From Photobacterium malacitanum (GTDB taxonomy: Bacteria; Pseudomonadota; Gammaproteobacteria; Enterobacterales; Vibrionaceae): 64,000 nt of DNA. This document shows positions 8,701 through 17,587 of this stretch, one piece after another. The position numbers were made by a program, and so were the translations under genes. The stretch is taken from assembly GCF_900185615.1 (NCBI RefSeq), contig NZ_FYAK01000002.1, forward strand, positions 186,001 through 250,000. Direction: 5' to 3'. The notes below the pieces were generated by a model. It was not told the DNA's origin. It saw only the letters and a program-made list of their open reading frames with translations, and searched no databases. Within the stretch, counting starts at the first letter, position 1. Each line of letters starts with the position of its first letter.

Positions 8701-9873
8701 TTACCTTTTGCTTTTTAATACAAATAAGTGGTATCCGTATTCACCTAAGTATTGATCGTGAATGTGGATCTCTTGACGTAAATCATTAACTGCGTTTGAT
8801 TTATAATCGTTATCACCAATGTCATTAAGTTTTTGTTTTAGTGGAACTAAATAATTCAGCCATGATTGCTCGCTTTGGGTAAAACTGGTGATGACCTCAT
8901 AGCCTGCATTTATGATGTCAGTCGTTCTTTGTTGTTTTGAGGTCATGTCGGGATAATTTTTCTGCCAAAACTCATATGCTTCAATGCTAGGAGTCTCGGT
9001 CAACCATACCAAGTCACTGATGACTACGTAGCCATGCGGTTTGAGAAATCGCTGCCATTGTTTCAGTGCATTATTGACTCCCATGATATAAGCACTGCCT
9101 TCAGCCCAAATTACATCAAACTGTTGTTCTTCAAATGGCATTGCCATCATGCTGCTACAATTGGTTGTAATACGTTCGTTAATTGGCTGATGTTTTATCT
9201 TTTCTTTTAAACAGCTTAAGTGATATTCATCGTTATCCAGTGCCGTTAGACTAAAACCAGAATGGTGTGCTAGTAGGCAGGTTGTGAGCCCCTTGCCACA
9301 ACCAACGTCTAATGCGTTGCCAGTGTTAATAGGTAAGGCATGTAGGGCTTGCAGCGAGTCATCATCGTCGCTAGGGCCTAGTCGATCCAGCCCATAAAAA
9401 ATACTTTCAAAATCAGCCATATACTGCTCGTGCTCATTGATGTTTTTTGATAACCATTTGAGTCTTAATGCTTCTTTTTCATTGAACCCTTGTTGTTTTA
9501 GCCACTCTAAATGCGCTAAAGGAGCAGTACGTTCAATTGTTTCGTGCCAATTACATGATGCGTTCATTCCCAGCATTGATGAGAGCAATTGTTTAGCGTG
9601 CTGTTTCGTTGCTATTTCTTGCTCAAGTACTTGCAACCTATCCATTAACATGTCGCGGTTTATTTTACCGTCAAGACAAGACTGGCATTCTTTAAGGGTG
9701 AGCCCACCTGCTTGTAATTGCTGTAATAATCTAATGCGCTGGAGATCGTTATCAGAATAATACCGATAGCCGTTGGTTTGTCTTTTAGCCTTAATTAACC
9801 CAAGTTTTTCGTAATAAAGCAGTGTTGAGCGACTTAAATTTACGTGTTGGGCTAATTCAGAAATATGGTACAT
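8701..9873 (-). CDS. MerR regulator fused to a SAM-dependent methyltransferase
   Basis: A 390-residue two-domain protein. Residues 1-70 form a MerR-type winged helix (SRSTLLYYEKLGLI, NGYRYYSDNDLQRI), 75-105 the dimerisation helix, and about 180-390 a class I methyltransferase with motif I LDVGCGKG (188-195) and an acidic residue after the next strand (TALDND). MerR proteins twist promoters with long spacers, and such a promoter lies just upstream. The fusion suggests that the effector is also the methylation substrate, as in self-regulated detoxification modules; this is inference. A GNAT gene follows three bases downstream. Confidence 0.88.
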   Translation of the reverse strand: MYHISELAQHVNLSRSTLLYYEKLGLIKAKRQTNGYRYYSDNDLQRIRLLQQLQAGGLTLKECQSCLDGKINRDMLMDRLQVLEQEIATKQHAKQLLSSMLGMNASCNWHETIERTAPLAHLEWLKQQGFNEKEALRLKWLSKNINEHEQYMADFESIFYGLDRLGPSDDDDSLQALHALPINTGNALDVGCGKGLTTCLLAHHSGFSLTALDNDEYHLSCLKEKIKHQPINERITTNCSSMMAMPFEEQQFDVIWAEGSAYIMGVNNALKQWQRFLKPHGYVVISDLVWLTETPSIEAYEFWQKNYPDMTSKQQRTTDIINAGYEVITSFTQSEQSWLNYLVPLKQKLNDIGDNDYKSNAVNDLRQEIHIHDQYLGEYGYHLFVLKSKR

Positions 9874-9899
9874 AAAGGAGTCCTCTCAACAGATGCGGC

Positions 9900-9930
9900 A
9901 TCATAAACTATAAAGCTTTAGACAGGTCAA
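9900..9930 (-). promoter_or_regulatory. MerR-type promoter with 19-base spacer
   Basis: On the minus strand TTGACC (9925-9930) and TATGAT (9900-9905) are separated by 19 bases, the over-long spacer typical of MerR-controlled promoters. The spacer is centred on the 10-base palindrome taaagcttta (9911-9920), a likely operator. The start codon of the MerR-methyltransferase gene is 27 bases downstream, so autoregulation is likely. Confidence 0.7.
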
Positions 9931-10060
9931 GTCCCAATGAATAATAAGGCCATTTTATCTATCAGAATGAGTGTAATAGGGGATAGTGAAGAGAAAAATG
10001 AGGTGTTAAACAATGGCGGAGAGCAGATTGATATCCGCCATGTATTATAAAGAGCTGTTA

Positions 10061-10852
10061 TCAAACATGAGTAATGATGGTTTCTGCATTGTTCACGCGG
10101 TGGCGCTCAGCATAAATACCATCTTGCGCGCGAGGGCCACAACCAATGATCATGGTGATTTCATCTTGAGAGTTTAAGCCTAGCAGTTGTTTTACCCGTT
10201 TAGAATCAAAACCTTCCATAGGGCAGGTGTCGTAACCTTCAGCACGCATTGCGGTCATAAACGTCATTGCCGCAAGAGAGGTACTTTTATGTAAACATAC
10301 CCGTAAATCTGCTTTACTGACTTCGCGCACCATCGGCTTGTTACGGCCTAAATACGCCACAATTACCTTACGAGCGATACCAAAAAGACCTAAGCGATCA
10401 TTACGATATAAGAACGGGATCAGCTTTTCATAATATTTAAGTGCTCGTTTTGAGGTGGCATCTTCACGGCCTTCAAACGCCTGTCGTACTTGCGCCGCAT
10501 TCATTTTAGTACGCTGTTTCCACTTATAAGGCGTGGTAGTTATAACAATTAATTCGCGTGCTGTTTTGGCTGCATTTTGGCCCATACATAATTTAGCTAA
10601 TTGCTGGCGTTTATCGCTATTTATCACTCGATGAAATTGCCATAGTTGCATGTTGGAGCTATTAGGCGAAAGCACCGCTAATTCAAGTGCACGTTGTACA
10701 GCATCATGATCAAAAGCACTATCAGCGTCATACTTACGCACTGAACGACGGCTATGGACTAATGCTGCATATTGTTCAGCTTTGGAAACGTCATTTGGAC
10801 GTGGAGTAGGTTCAACAGATTTGGACTGCTGTTGCTCTGGTGTTTCTATCAT
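10061..10852 (-). CDS. Nitroreductase family protein
   Basis: 263 residues with the nitroreductase FMN-binding signature near the N-terminus (SRRSVRKYD at about 34-42, then LSPNSSNMQLWQF) and the C-terminal MTAMRAEGYDTCPMEGFD and IIGCG segments. These NAD(P)H- and FMN-dependent enzymes reduce nitroaromatics, quinones or flavins; the substrate here is unknown. The first 25 residues are a Gln/Pro-rich extension not needed for the fold. Monocistronic by spacing. Confidence 0.88.
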   Translation of the reverse strand: MIETPEQQQSKSVEPTPRPNDVSKAEQYAALVHSRRSVRKYDADSAFDHDAVQRALELAVLSPNSSNMQLWQFHRVINSDKRQQLAKLCMGQNAAKTARELIVITTTPYKWKQRTKMNAAQVRQAFEGREDATSKRALKYYEKLIPFLYRNDRLGLFGIARKVIVAYLGRNKPMVREVSKADLRVCLHKSTSLAAMTFMTAMRAEGYDTCPMEGFDSKRVKQLLGLNSQDEITMIIGCGPRAQDGIYAERHRVNNAETIITHV

Positions 10853-10959
10853 GGCAAAACAACCTATTTATCGATAAAAATAATTGCTCATATTTCTACC
10901 TGTTATTGGCTTGTTAAGCAAGTGGGTGACGGTTTACAAGTCGCACATAGAAGAGCTGA

Positions 10960-10970
10960 GGACAGCCATA
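10960..10970 (-). repeat. Left copy of inverted motif flanking the RAYT gene
   Basis: ggacagccata here is the exact reverse complement of tatggctgtcc at 12231-12241. It sits in the loop side of a hairpin with an 8-base stem (10955-10962 with 10985-10992). Confidence 0.6.
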
Positions 10971-11030
10971 ACATTGCACATCAATCCTCAGCGACTACAC
11001 TTAAGCTTCAAGTTGCTTATGGTGAAACCA

Positions 11031-12038
11031 ATGACAATCTCAAGACGCAAATTGATCGAGCCTCAAATTACACCTTTTTACCATGTGATTAATCGCTGTG
11101 TACGGCGTGCGTATTTATGTGGTGACGATCCCTATAACGGCAAGAACTATCATCATCGTCGCGGGTGGATAGTAAATAAAATCAAACAATTAGCCACTGT
11201 TTTTTGTATCGATGTTTGTGCTTATGCGGTGATGAGTAACCATTATCATTTGGTACTGAAAATAGATACCGAACAGCAAAAAAAGCTAACGCCGAAAGCA
11301 GTAATATCGCGCTGGTTGCAACTATTTAATGGTCATCCTATTGCGGTCGATTTCTTAAAAGAAGGACAAGTAGACGCAGAAAAACAGCAGGCGTTATCAA
11401 ATTTAATCACTGAATGGCAGCAACGATTAGGCAGTATTAGTTGGTTTATGCGCTGTCTTAATGAGGAAATAGCACGCAAAGCCAATAAAGAAGACCAATG
11501 TAAAGGCGCGTTTTGGGAAGGGCGATTTAAGTCTCAAGCACTATTAGATGAACAAGCGTTACTATCGTGCATGATGTATGTTGATTTAAACCCAATCAGG
11601 GCTGGCGTTACACCGTCACTAGAACAATCAGATTTTACCTCGATTCAGCAACGTATTCGTGAATATCTGCAACCTAGAACCACCACTAAACAACCACCAT
11701 CAAAGAAAAGTCATTTTCAATTATTACCCTTTGTTGGTGCTGAGCATCAGGCTAAAACGGCAGGAATAAACTTTGCTTTTGCCGACTATCTTGAACTTAT
11801 CGACTGGACTGGTCGTTGTATTCGTGAAGATAAACAAGGTGTTATAACATCGAATCAACCCAAGATTTTACAACAATTGGGAATAACGCCAGACGCTTGG
11901 CTTGAGCATAGTGAACAATTTATGGAACGTTACGCTAATGTCAGTGGGAAATGGTCTCGAATGTGTGCCTTTAAACAACATGCTGGTGGGCATTGGTGTA
12001 AAGGAAAATCGGCGAGTCACCGGCTACATCCTAACTAG
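11031..12038 (+). CDS. REP-associated tyrosine transposase (Y1, IS200-like)
   Basis: 335 residues. The HUH motif is in AYAVMSNHYHLVLK and the catalytic Tyr in MMYVDLNPIRAG, as in Y1 transposases of the RAYT group; CVRRAYLCG near the N-terminus is typical. The reading frame is open back to 10884, but homology-like sequence starts with TPFYHVINRCVRRA, so ATG 11031 (or 11019) is chosen. RAYTs are usually single-copy domesticated transposases that act on REP hairpins. No tnpB is present. An inverted 11-base motif flanks the gene and recurs inside the repeat element at 20.4-21.0 kb. Confidence 0.88.
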   Translation: MTISRRKLIEPQITPFYHVINRCVRRAYLCGDDPYNGKNYHHRRGWIVNKIKQLATVFCIDVCAYAVMSNHYHLVLKIDTEQQKKLTPKAVISRWLQLFNGHPIAVDFLKEGQVDAEKQQALSNLITEWQQRLGSISWFMRCLNEEIARKANKEDQCKGAFWEGRFKSQALLDEQALLSCMMYVDLNPIRAGVTPSLEQSDFTSIQQRIREYLQPRTTTKQPPSKKSHFQLLPFVGAEHQAKTAGINFAFADYLELIDWTGRCIREDKQGVITSNQPKILQQLGITPDAWLEHSEQFMERYANVSGKWSRMCAFKQHAGGHWCKGKSASHRLHPN

Positions 12039-12230
12039 AGTTAGCTTATTTATGATCGAATGAAAATACCGCAATGGCTGTTAGGATTGTGGGTATTGTT
12101 GATCGTGAAATATGATAATAGCGGTTATTTTACTAATAAATTAAATAAGAAGTGGTAATTTTTACAGTAAAAGTATCTTCTGTTGGCGAAATAGATTAAT
12201 TCTTTAGAAACTTGATTGCAGAATAAAATA

Positions 12231-12241
12231 TATGGCTGTCC
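12231..12241 (+). repeat. Right copy of inverted motif flanking the RAYT gene
   Basis: tatggctgtcc, inverse of 10960-10970. The core atggctgtcc recurs at 20741-20750 and 20925-20934. Confidence 0.6.
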
Positions 12242-12252
12242 ACAATTCTTTT

Positions 12253-12287
12253 AAGCGCTGCTACATCTGCTGTGGCAGCGCTTTTTT
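12253..12287 (+). terminator. Intrinsic terminator downstream of the RAYT gene
   Basis: 9-base GC-rich stem (12253-12261 with 12275-12283) followed by a T-run. Confidence 0.85.
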
Positions 12288-12321
12288 ATAACTATTCGAT
12301 ATCAAGCTGAGGTCTTAAATC

Positions 12322-13419
12322 TTAACGTGACTCTAGCGGGTACGAGCGGTAGCTCCACATGCCATAGGTACGCAGTGCATCGCGGTAAATGCCAAGTAAT
12401 TCAGCATCGTTTGCTGTTGCTAGTTCTTTAAGCGGTTTGTCTGGGTAACTTACCGTATCAAAAGCGATATTTTGTGGGCCAGTCTGCCAGCTTGCGATTT
12501 CAAATAGGGTTTGACCACGTCGAACATGGCTTGCTGAGCTAATAATGGTGGCGTGTTTGATGTTATGTCGCGCTAAAGCATAACTACTGTATAACGCATT
12601 ATCGACGGTGCTGGTGGCGTAGTTTTCTTCAATAATACGATCTTTGCTAATGCCTTTTTCAATAAGCCAGTCAGCCATTAATTTACCTTCGGTTTTATGG
12701 TTCATTGGCACACCACCTGTCAATATGATAATTGCATCAGGGTTGGCTTTTGCCATCGCGAGGGTAGTTTCAAGACGTTCAATTAAGATTGGGTGCATTG
12801 AGCCGTCAGGATTTAGCGCATAGCCTAGTGTGATGATTGCACCTTTGTCATCCAGTTTGTCTTTATTTGCATGCTCTTTTAGTGGTGTTGCCACGATACG
12901 ATCGACTGTTGCAAAAATACGTTGAATATCTGCTGCTCTACCTGGATTTAATTTAGCCAGTGCTGTCATATGTTTATCTGATGCGGCTTGGTTACCTTTA
13001 AAATGCTGCCATACTGCAAGGTAAGCATGTAAATCGATATCATCAGGAGCGACGGAAAGTGCTTGTTGGAAAAGTGAAATCGCTCGATCAACATTTTTGT
13101 TATAGATCTGCGCATTAGCTGCGGAAATCAGTAAGTCTGTACGGTATGGCTCAAGCTTGTAAGCTTCAAGTAGTCGGTTGGTTACAATCTCCATATTACT
13201 TGGCATTTTAGCGGTAAAGCCAGCATGAGAAATGCGAGCCGGAGATTTAAATGCGATTACTGCATCATTTAATAGTTGGTCGACAACTTGACGCTTAGTG
13301 ACAAGCTGCGAGTAATCGGTAGAAGATTGAATGGTGGTGTCGTTTGTCGCAAAAGAATAAGGGGCAGCGGTTAGTGCTAATACACTAGCAAGGGTGAAGC
13401 TAATCAGGTTCTTCTTCAT
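12322..13419 (-). CDS. Periplasmic TPR plus YdcF/SanA-like (DUF218) protein
   Basis: 365 residues with a signal peptide (cleavage after SFA, about residue 24), TPR-like helices (about 85-160) and a C-terminal DUF218 domain (about 190-340) with IITLGYAL, IIILTGG and the ATSTVDNA(L)YSS and SSASHVRR segments. DUF218 proteins such as SanA, ElyC and YdcF act in envelope integrity, but the reaction is not established. A 20-base palindrome lies about 160 bases upstream. It is monocistronic and reads away from the sgrR region. Confidence 0.8.
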   Translation of the reverse strand: MKKNLISFTLASVLALTAAPYSFATNDTTIQSSTDYSQLVTKRQVVDQLLNDAVIAFKSPARISHAGFTAKMPSNMEIVTNRLLEAYKLEPYRTDLLISAANAQIYNKNVDRAISLFQQALSVAPDDIDLHAYLAVWQHFKGNQAASDKHMTALAKLNPGRAADIQRIFATVDRIVATPLKEHANKDKLDDKGAIITLGYALNPDGSMHPILIERLETTLAMAKANPDAIIILTGGVPMNHKTEGKLMADWLIEKGISKDRIIEENYATSTVDNALYSSYALARHNIKHATIISSASHVRRGQTLFEIASWQTGPQNIAFDTVSYPDKPLKELATANDAELLGIYRDALRTYGMWSYRSYPLESR

Positions 13420-13577
13420 GTTTTATCCGGATTATCTGTCTTTTAATATTCGTATAAGTGATTTTTTATTCTAGTTTTATGCGATATATAAACTGTGAAA
13501 ACAGTCCCACTTTGTAACATGGCAAATTAATGCAATCGATTATTGTGACTTTTATTCTGTAACTTGATTTTAGTGGT

Positions 13578-13597
13578 TGATTATTGATCGATAATCA
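13578..13597. promoter_or_regulatory. Palindrome upstream of the DUF218 gene
   Basis: tgattat and ataatca (7-base arms) around tgatcg; a plausible operator for the minus-strand gene at 13419. Binding protein unknown. Confidence 0.4.
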
Positions 13598-13689
13598 CAT
13601 TCATGCATTCGGGGTTTACAAGTAGAACGGTGAATGAAAGAGGTCAGTTCAGATTGCAATGTGGGTGATGTTGAATTGTGTTGATTCTT

Positions 13690-13880
13690 AAAAGAGGAAA
13701 ACTGGCTGAAATAATATGGGTATTACATCAGCCAGCGTTATTAATGATCACTCAGGAGTCATAATATGTTGGGGGAACTTATTAAAGACAATGTTCATTA
13801 ACCTTGTCAGTACATTAACGCCGCAGAGTAAGCATGTGTATTTTTACTCTGTAGTCGAACGTTTTTGTTTTGACCCTGCT
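13690..13880 (-). ncRNA. Candidate SgrS-like small RNA, divergent from sgrR
   Basis: The 5' end is approximate. In E. coli, sgrS lies just upstream of and divergent from sgrR, and its 3' part pairs with the ptsG ribosome-binding site. Here the minus strand, divergent from sgrR, carries a segment (13751-13770) whose complement reads like a ptsG start region: ACTCAGGAG, seven-base gap, ATGTT. About 15 bases downstream on the minus strand is a hairpin with an 8-base stem (13702-13709 with 13728-13735) followed by TTTTCCTCTTTT, a plausible terminator. A second hairpin (13824-13831 with 13844-13851) lies in the 5' part. A 16-codon minus-strand ORF with AAGG upstream (13748-13798) could be an SgrT-like peptide, but I see no similarity. 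Confidence 0.55.
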
Positions 13881-13941
13881 TATTTTAAGTTAAAGTAGAA
13901 AAGTTAAAAGTGCATAAATTAATAAATAAGGTTCCTCTTTT

Positions 13942-15648
13942 ATGAGTGGTCAAAGGCTTAAATTGCAATTTCAGCGTCTTTATAATCACTTCGGCGGCGA
14001 TAGCATTGAGACTAATCTGCAAGATATTGCAGAAGTCCTATTTTGTACTCGACGCAACGTACGCATGGTGATCAATAAAATGGTGTCTGAAGGTTGGATT
14101 GATTGGCAACCTGCCGTGGGACGAGGTAAACAATCTCGACTTATTTTTAATAATACAGACAGCGAGTTACAGCTTAATTATGCACGGAAATTAGTGGCAG
14201 AAGGTAAATTGGAACCGGCCTTAGTCACGTTAGATCATAATGCTGAAAAATTGGTGCAATTAATTCAAGAACAGCTCGGTATTTCTCATCATCAAGGCAA
14301 GCAAATTGTCCGTTTACCTTATTATCGAAGCTTTGAAAATATCACACCATTAAAGCCATTACGTCGTTCAGAGCAACATCTAGTCAGACAAATTTTTAGT
14401 GGTTTAACACAGCTAAATGAGGAAAAAGGGGAAGAAGAAACTGTTGTTGGTGATATAGCTCACACATGGGAGGCCATTACACCACGTCATTGGCGATTCT
14501 ATCTTCGACCTGCAATTCGTTTTCATGATGGACGCTTGTTAGATAGCCACGATATTTTTGCGACTTTTTCTAAGGTGAAGCAATTGTCATTGTTTGCTCA
14601 TATTGATGAGGTTACTTCGCCATTTAGCAATATTATTGATTTTCATTTATCGCAAGACGATTATCACTTTCCTGATTTGCTCGCCAATACAAACGCCATG
14701 ATCCAGCCTGCTAACCATGCATCATTGCCTGATTACGAGACATTTCCTATTGGTACCGGGCCTTATAAAGTGGTCGTTAACGATAAACAGCGCTTTAAAT
14801 TAGAAGCCTTTGAGCAATATTTTGGTTTTAGAGCGTTAACTGATGTGGTAGAAGTGTGGATTCTAAATAGCTTCGCCGCCTGCTATTTACAGCCGACAAG
14901 CAGCGATACATTAGAGCACAATGTTCATATTTCATCACGGCTATCGATGGATCAAGGCTGCACTTTTTTATTATTAAATCGTATATCAGGTTTGGCACAA
15001 CAGCCGGATTGGTTGAATTATTTTCAGTCGCGTTTGTATAGCCTTAATGTGATGCGTGAGATGGATTTAACGCAAGTCGGCGATTTTAAATTATTTAATG
15101 CTTATGGCTTATTGCCAGGTTGGATCCACACGCAGCAATTGCCAGAGCCTGTAGCTATTCCAAATAAAAGGCTTGTGACATTGGCTTATCAGCAAGAGCA
15201 TCCTATTTATCCTTACATTGCTGATTTAATAGAAAAAATATTAGCCAAAGATGGTATAAGATTAAAAGTTATAGAGCTAAGCTATGAAGACATTATTCTT
15301 GGTAAGCAGGTCGAAAAAATTGATATTTGGTTAAATGGTATGAGCCTTGGTAGTAATCGTAGTGATGCGATTTTGTCATGGTTACATAATTTTGATCATA
15401 TTCAACGTGTTATGCCTACCAATGAGTTTAAGCGGTTGCAGCAGGTGATCAGTGAGTGGCGTTCAACGCCTAAAAGGGCATTTCCCAGTGATATTATTGG
15501 CCAAACGTTGTCGCAAACCGGACAAACGATCCCTTTGTTTCATAACTGGCTAGGTGTCGATGATAGTGTCCAGCTACAAGGGATGGAATCGAACTTACTC
15601 GGTTGGTTTGATTTTAAATCGGTGTGGAGCAAACCTCAACATACCTAA
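13942..15648 (+). CDS. sgrR: SgrR-family transcriptional regulator
   Basis: 568 residues: an N-terminal winged helix (about 1-75, with DIAEVLFCTRRNVRMVINKM) fused to an SBP_bac_5 solute-binding-like domain (about 110-560, with LRPAIRFHDGRLLDSHDIF). This is the architecture of E. coli SgrR, which senses glucose-phosphate stress and activates the small RNA SgrS. The ATG at 13942 has only a weak ribosome-binding site. It ends 10 bases before a convergent gene. Confidence 0.9.
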   Translation: MSGQRLKLQFQRLYNHFGGDSIETNLQDIAEVLFCTRRNVRMVINKMVSEGWIDWQPAVGRGKQSRLIFNNTDSELQLNYARKLVAEGKLEPALVTLDHNAEKLVQLIQEQLGISHHQGKQIVRLPYYRSFENITPLKPLRRSEQHLVRQIFSGLTQLNEEKGEEETVVGDIAHTWEAITPRHWRFYLRPAIRFHDGRLLDSHDIFATFSKVKQLSLFAHIDEVTSPFSNIIDFHLSQDDYHFPDLLANTNAMIQPANHASLPDYETFPIGTGPYKVVVNDKQRFKLEAFEQYFGFRALTDVVEVWILNSFAACYLQPTSSDTLEHNVHISSRLSMDQGCTFLLLNRISGLAQQPDWLNYFQSRLYSLNVMREMDLTQVGDFKLFNAYGLLPGWIHTQQLPEPVAIPNKRLVTLAYQQEHPIYPYIADLIEKILAKDGIRLKVIELSYEDIILGKQVEKIDIWLNGMSLGSNRSDAILSWLHNFDHIQRVMPTNEFKRLQQVISEWRSTPKRAFPSDIIGQTLSQTGQTIPLFHNWLGVDDSVQLQGMESNLLGWFDFKSVWSKPQHT

Positions 15649-15658
15649 CCGTTGCAGC

Positions 15659-16120
15659 TTAATACCTAAGATTTAAATGTTGCTGAGCTGCCATAAAGGT
15701 GACATGTAAATCAATTAAATCTTGGCTTTGTTGTTGCCACTGTGGTTGTGGTTGGCTTTGGCAAAATTCAAGTAATGTAACAATAACCGTATCGAGTTTT
15801 TTTAATCCCCAGCGTTTAGTGGTGGCACTCTGTTGTGGATCGCAGACTAAAGCCTGTAATTTTGCATAGGGGAGTTGAATATAAGTAAAGGCAAGCTGTG
15901 GTTGTTGATGGTGATAAAACTGACAGATTTTTTGGCAACCATCAAGCCAATATGCAAGGGCTTCTTCTTGTTGATGATCGCCAATGTTGTTGTGCTCAGG
16001 CGTTGTAAATAGCGCTGCTGGTGTCGTGGTAATAATAGCGATAAGCGGGGGAATATTATTAGGATTGTCTTCGCTATACCATGCTTTAATTGTGGTTAGC
16101 CATACTTGTATATTATCCAT
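15659..16120 (-). CDS. Hypothetical protein
   Basis: Not recognised. 153 residues, soluble, rich in Gln and His in the middle (DHQQEEALAYWLDG, FYHHQQPQ) and helical towards the end. No signal peptide or membrane segment. It converges with sgrR with only 10 bases between the stops. Codon use and start context look like a real gene. Confidence 0.6.
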   Translation of the reverse strand: MDNIQVWLTTIKAWYSEDNPNNIPPLIAIITTTPAALFTTPEHNNIGDHQQEEALAYWLDGCQKICQFYHHQQPQLAFTYIQLPYAKLQALVCDPQQSATTKRWGLKKLDTVIVTLLEFCQSQPQPQWQQQSQDLIDLHVTFMAAQQHLNLRY

Positions 16121-16336
16121 ATCATCGTCCTTGGCTGGTTATGGTTACACTAATATTGTAGAAAAGTTTGTTTTTTTATTACCTTTATTTATAAGCGTAG
16201 TTGATATGTTCTATTTGGGGAACAGAATTAGAAGTAGATTATCAGGTTGTGATGAATATCAATATTTGTCATAAAAGCCCATAGTCACGGGTGAGTGATA
16301 TGGGCTAGTCAGTGAGTGTGGATCAGTTATTTATGT

Positions 16337-17344
16337 TTATAAAACACTTTTTAATGCGGCGATAAAAGTATCAATATCGTTTGTTGTAACATCAAGGTGA
16401 GTAACGAAACGCATTGGATTACCGCCACTAATTAAAATACCTTGTTGCTTTAAGGTATCGATTAATTGAGCTTGATCGATATGCTGATCTACTTTGGCAA
16501 ATGCCATATTGGTTTGAATATGATCAAGGTTTACACTAAAGCCTTCAACAGTGTTTAGTTGTTCTGCTAAATAACGCGCATTGCGATGATCATCAGCAAG
16601 ACGTTCAACATTTTCTGTTAATGCAAGTTTACCTGCAGCTGCAATAATGCCAGCTTGACGCATACCACCACCGAGCACTTTACGCCAGCGACGGGCTTTA
16701 GCAATTAAGGTTTTATCGCCTAATAATAAAGAGCCAATAGGTGCGCCTAACCCTTTTGATAAACAGATCGTAAATGAATCGAAGTATTTAACGATGTCAG
16801 TAATATCAACATTCATTGCTACTGCAGCATTATAAACACGTGCGCCATCAAGGTGCAGTTGCAAGCCGTGTTGATCAACAAACTCACGGGCTTGTTGAAT
16901 ATATGTAAGCGGTAGCACTTTTCCGTTAATGGTATTTTCAAGGCTAAGTAGCTTAGTACGTGCAAAGTGAGGATCGAGTGGCTTAATTGCGGCGCTGAGT
17001 TTCGCAAATGGAATGCTACCGTCAGGATCATTTTCTAAAGGTTGAGGTTGGATTGAACCTAATATTGCTGCACCGCCACCTTCAAATTTATAGTTGTGTG
17101 CTTGTTGGCCACAAAGGTATTCATCGCCACGTTCACAATGTGCCATCAGTGCAAGTAAGTTAGCTTGCGTTCCTGAACTACAATAAATAGCTGCCTCAAA
17201 GCCATGTCGTTCAGCTGCCCACTGTTCAAGATCATTAACTGTTGCGTCATCACCATAAACATCATCACCAACGACAGCAGAGGCGATTAATTGACGCATT
17301 TTTTCTGATGGGCGGGTTACTGTATCTGAGCGAAAATCTATCAT
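16337..17344 (-). CDS. ltaE: Low-specificity L-threonine aldolase
   Basis: 335 residues, full length. This PLP enzyme splits L-threonine and L-allo-threonine into glycine and acetaldehyde. The PLP lysine is Lys197 in CLSKGLGAPIGS; the N-terminus MIDFRSDTVTRP, LHLDGARV and VLGGGMRQAG are signature stretches. Single gene in the cytosol. Confidence 0.95.
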   Translation of the reverse strand: MIDFRSDTVTRPSEKMRQLIASAVVGDDVYGDDATVNDLEQWAAERHGFEAAIYCSSGTQANLLALMAHCERGDEYLCGQQAHNYKFEGGGAAILGSIQPQPLENDPDGSIPFAKLSAAIKPLDPHFARTKLLSLENTINGKVLPLTYIQQAREFVDQHGLQLHLDGARVYNAAVAMNVDITDIVKYFDSFTICLSKGLGAPIGSLLLGDKTLIAKARRWRKVLGGGMRQAGIIAAAGKLALTENVERLADDHRNARYLAEQLNTVEGFSVNLDHIQTNMAFAKVDQHIDQAQLIDTLKQQGILISGGNPMRFVTHLDVTTNDIDTFIAALKSVL

Positions 17345-17587
17345 TTATTGTTATCTTCCTGTTTGGCTTTCCATAATATTTTTAATATATCATTCTGTGA
17401 TTTAAATGATCTATAGTTCTCTTGACTTTTTATTACGGTAAATGTGCATGAATAAGCAATTGAATGTATTAAGAGAGTGATTAATAATCATAAAAAGTCC
17501 TCTAACATCAATATATGAACCTACACTTATTAAAGGGATGTGGCTGGGTGCACAACACTCGACTTTATAAGAAACAGGGAGAGAACT

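Noticed and set aside
10884..11030. Long N-terminal extension of the RAYT protein
   Set aside because: Sequence unlike the family and it covers the inverted motif and hairpin; the gene is better started at 11031.
12060..12158. 32-residue hydrophobic ORF after the RAYT gene
   Set aside because: No ribosome-binding site, and the second half is a polar Asn/Lys run; probably chance.
13766..13801. Plus-strand 11-codon ORF with a perfect AGGAG site (leader peptide)
   Set aside because: The strong-looking ribosome-binding site is better explained as the antisense image of the pairing region of a minus-strand SgrS-like RNA; the peptide has no distinctive sequence.
13716..13898. 60-codon plus-strand ORF before sgrR
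   Set aside because: No start site, composition unlike a protein, and it overlaps the sRNA candidate.
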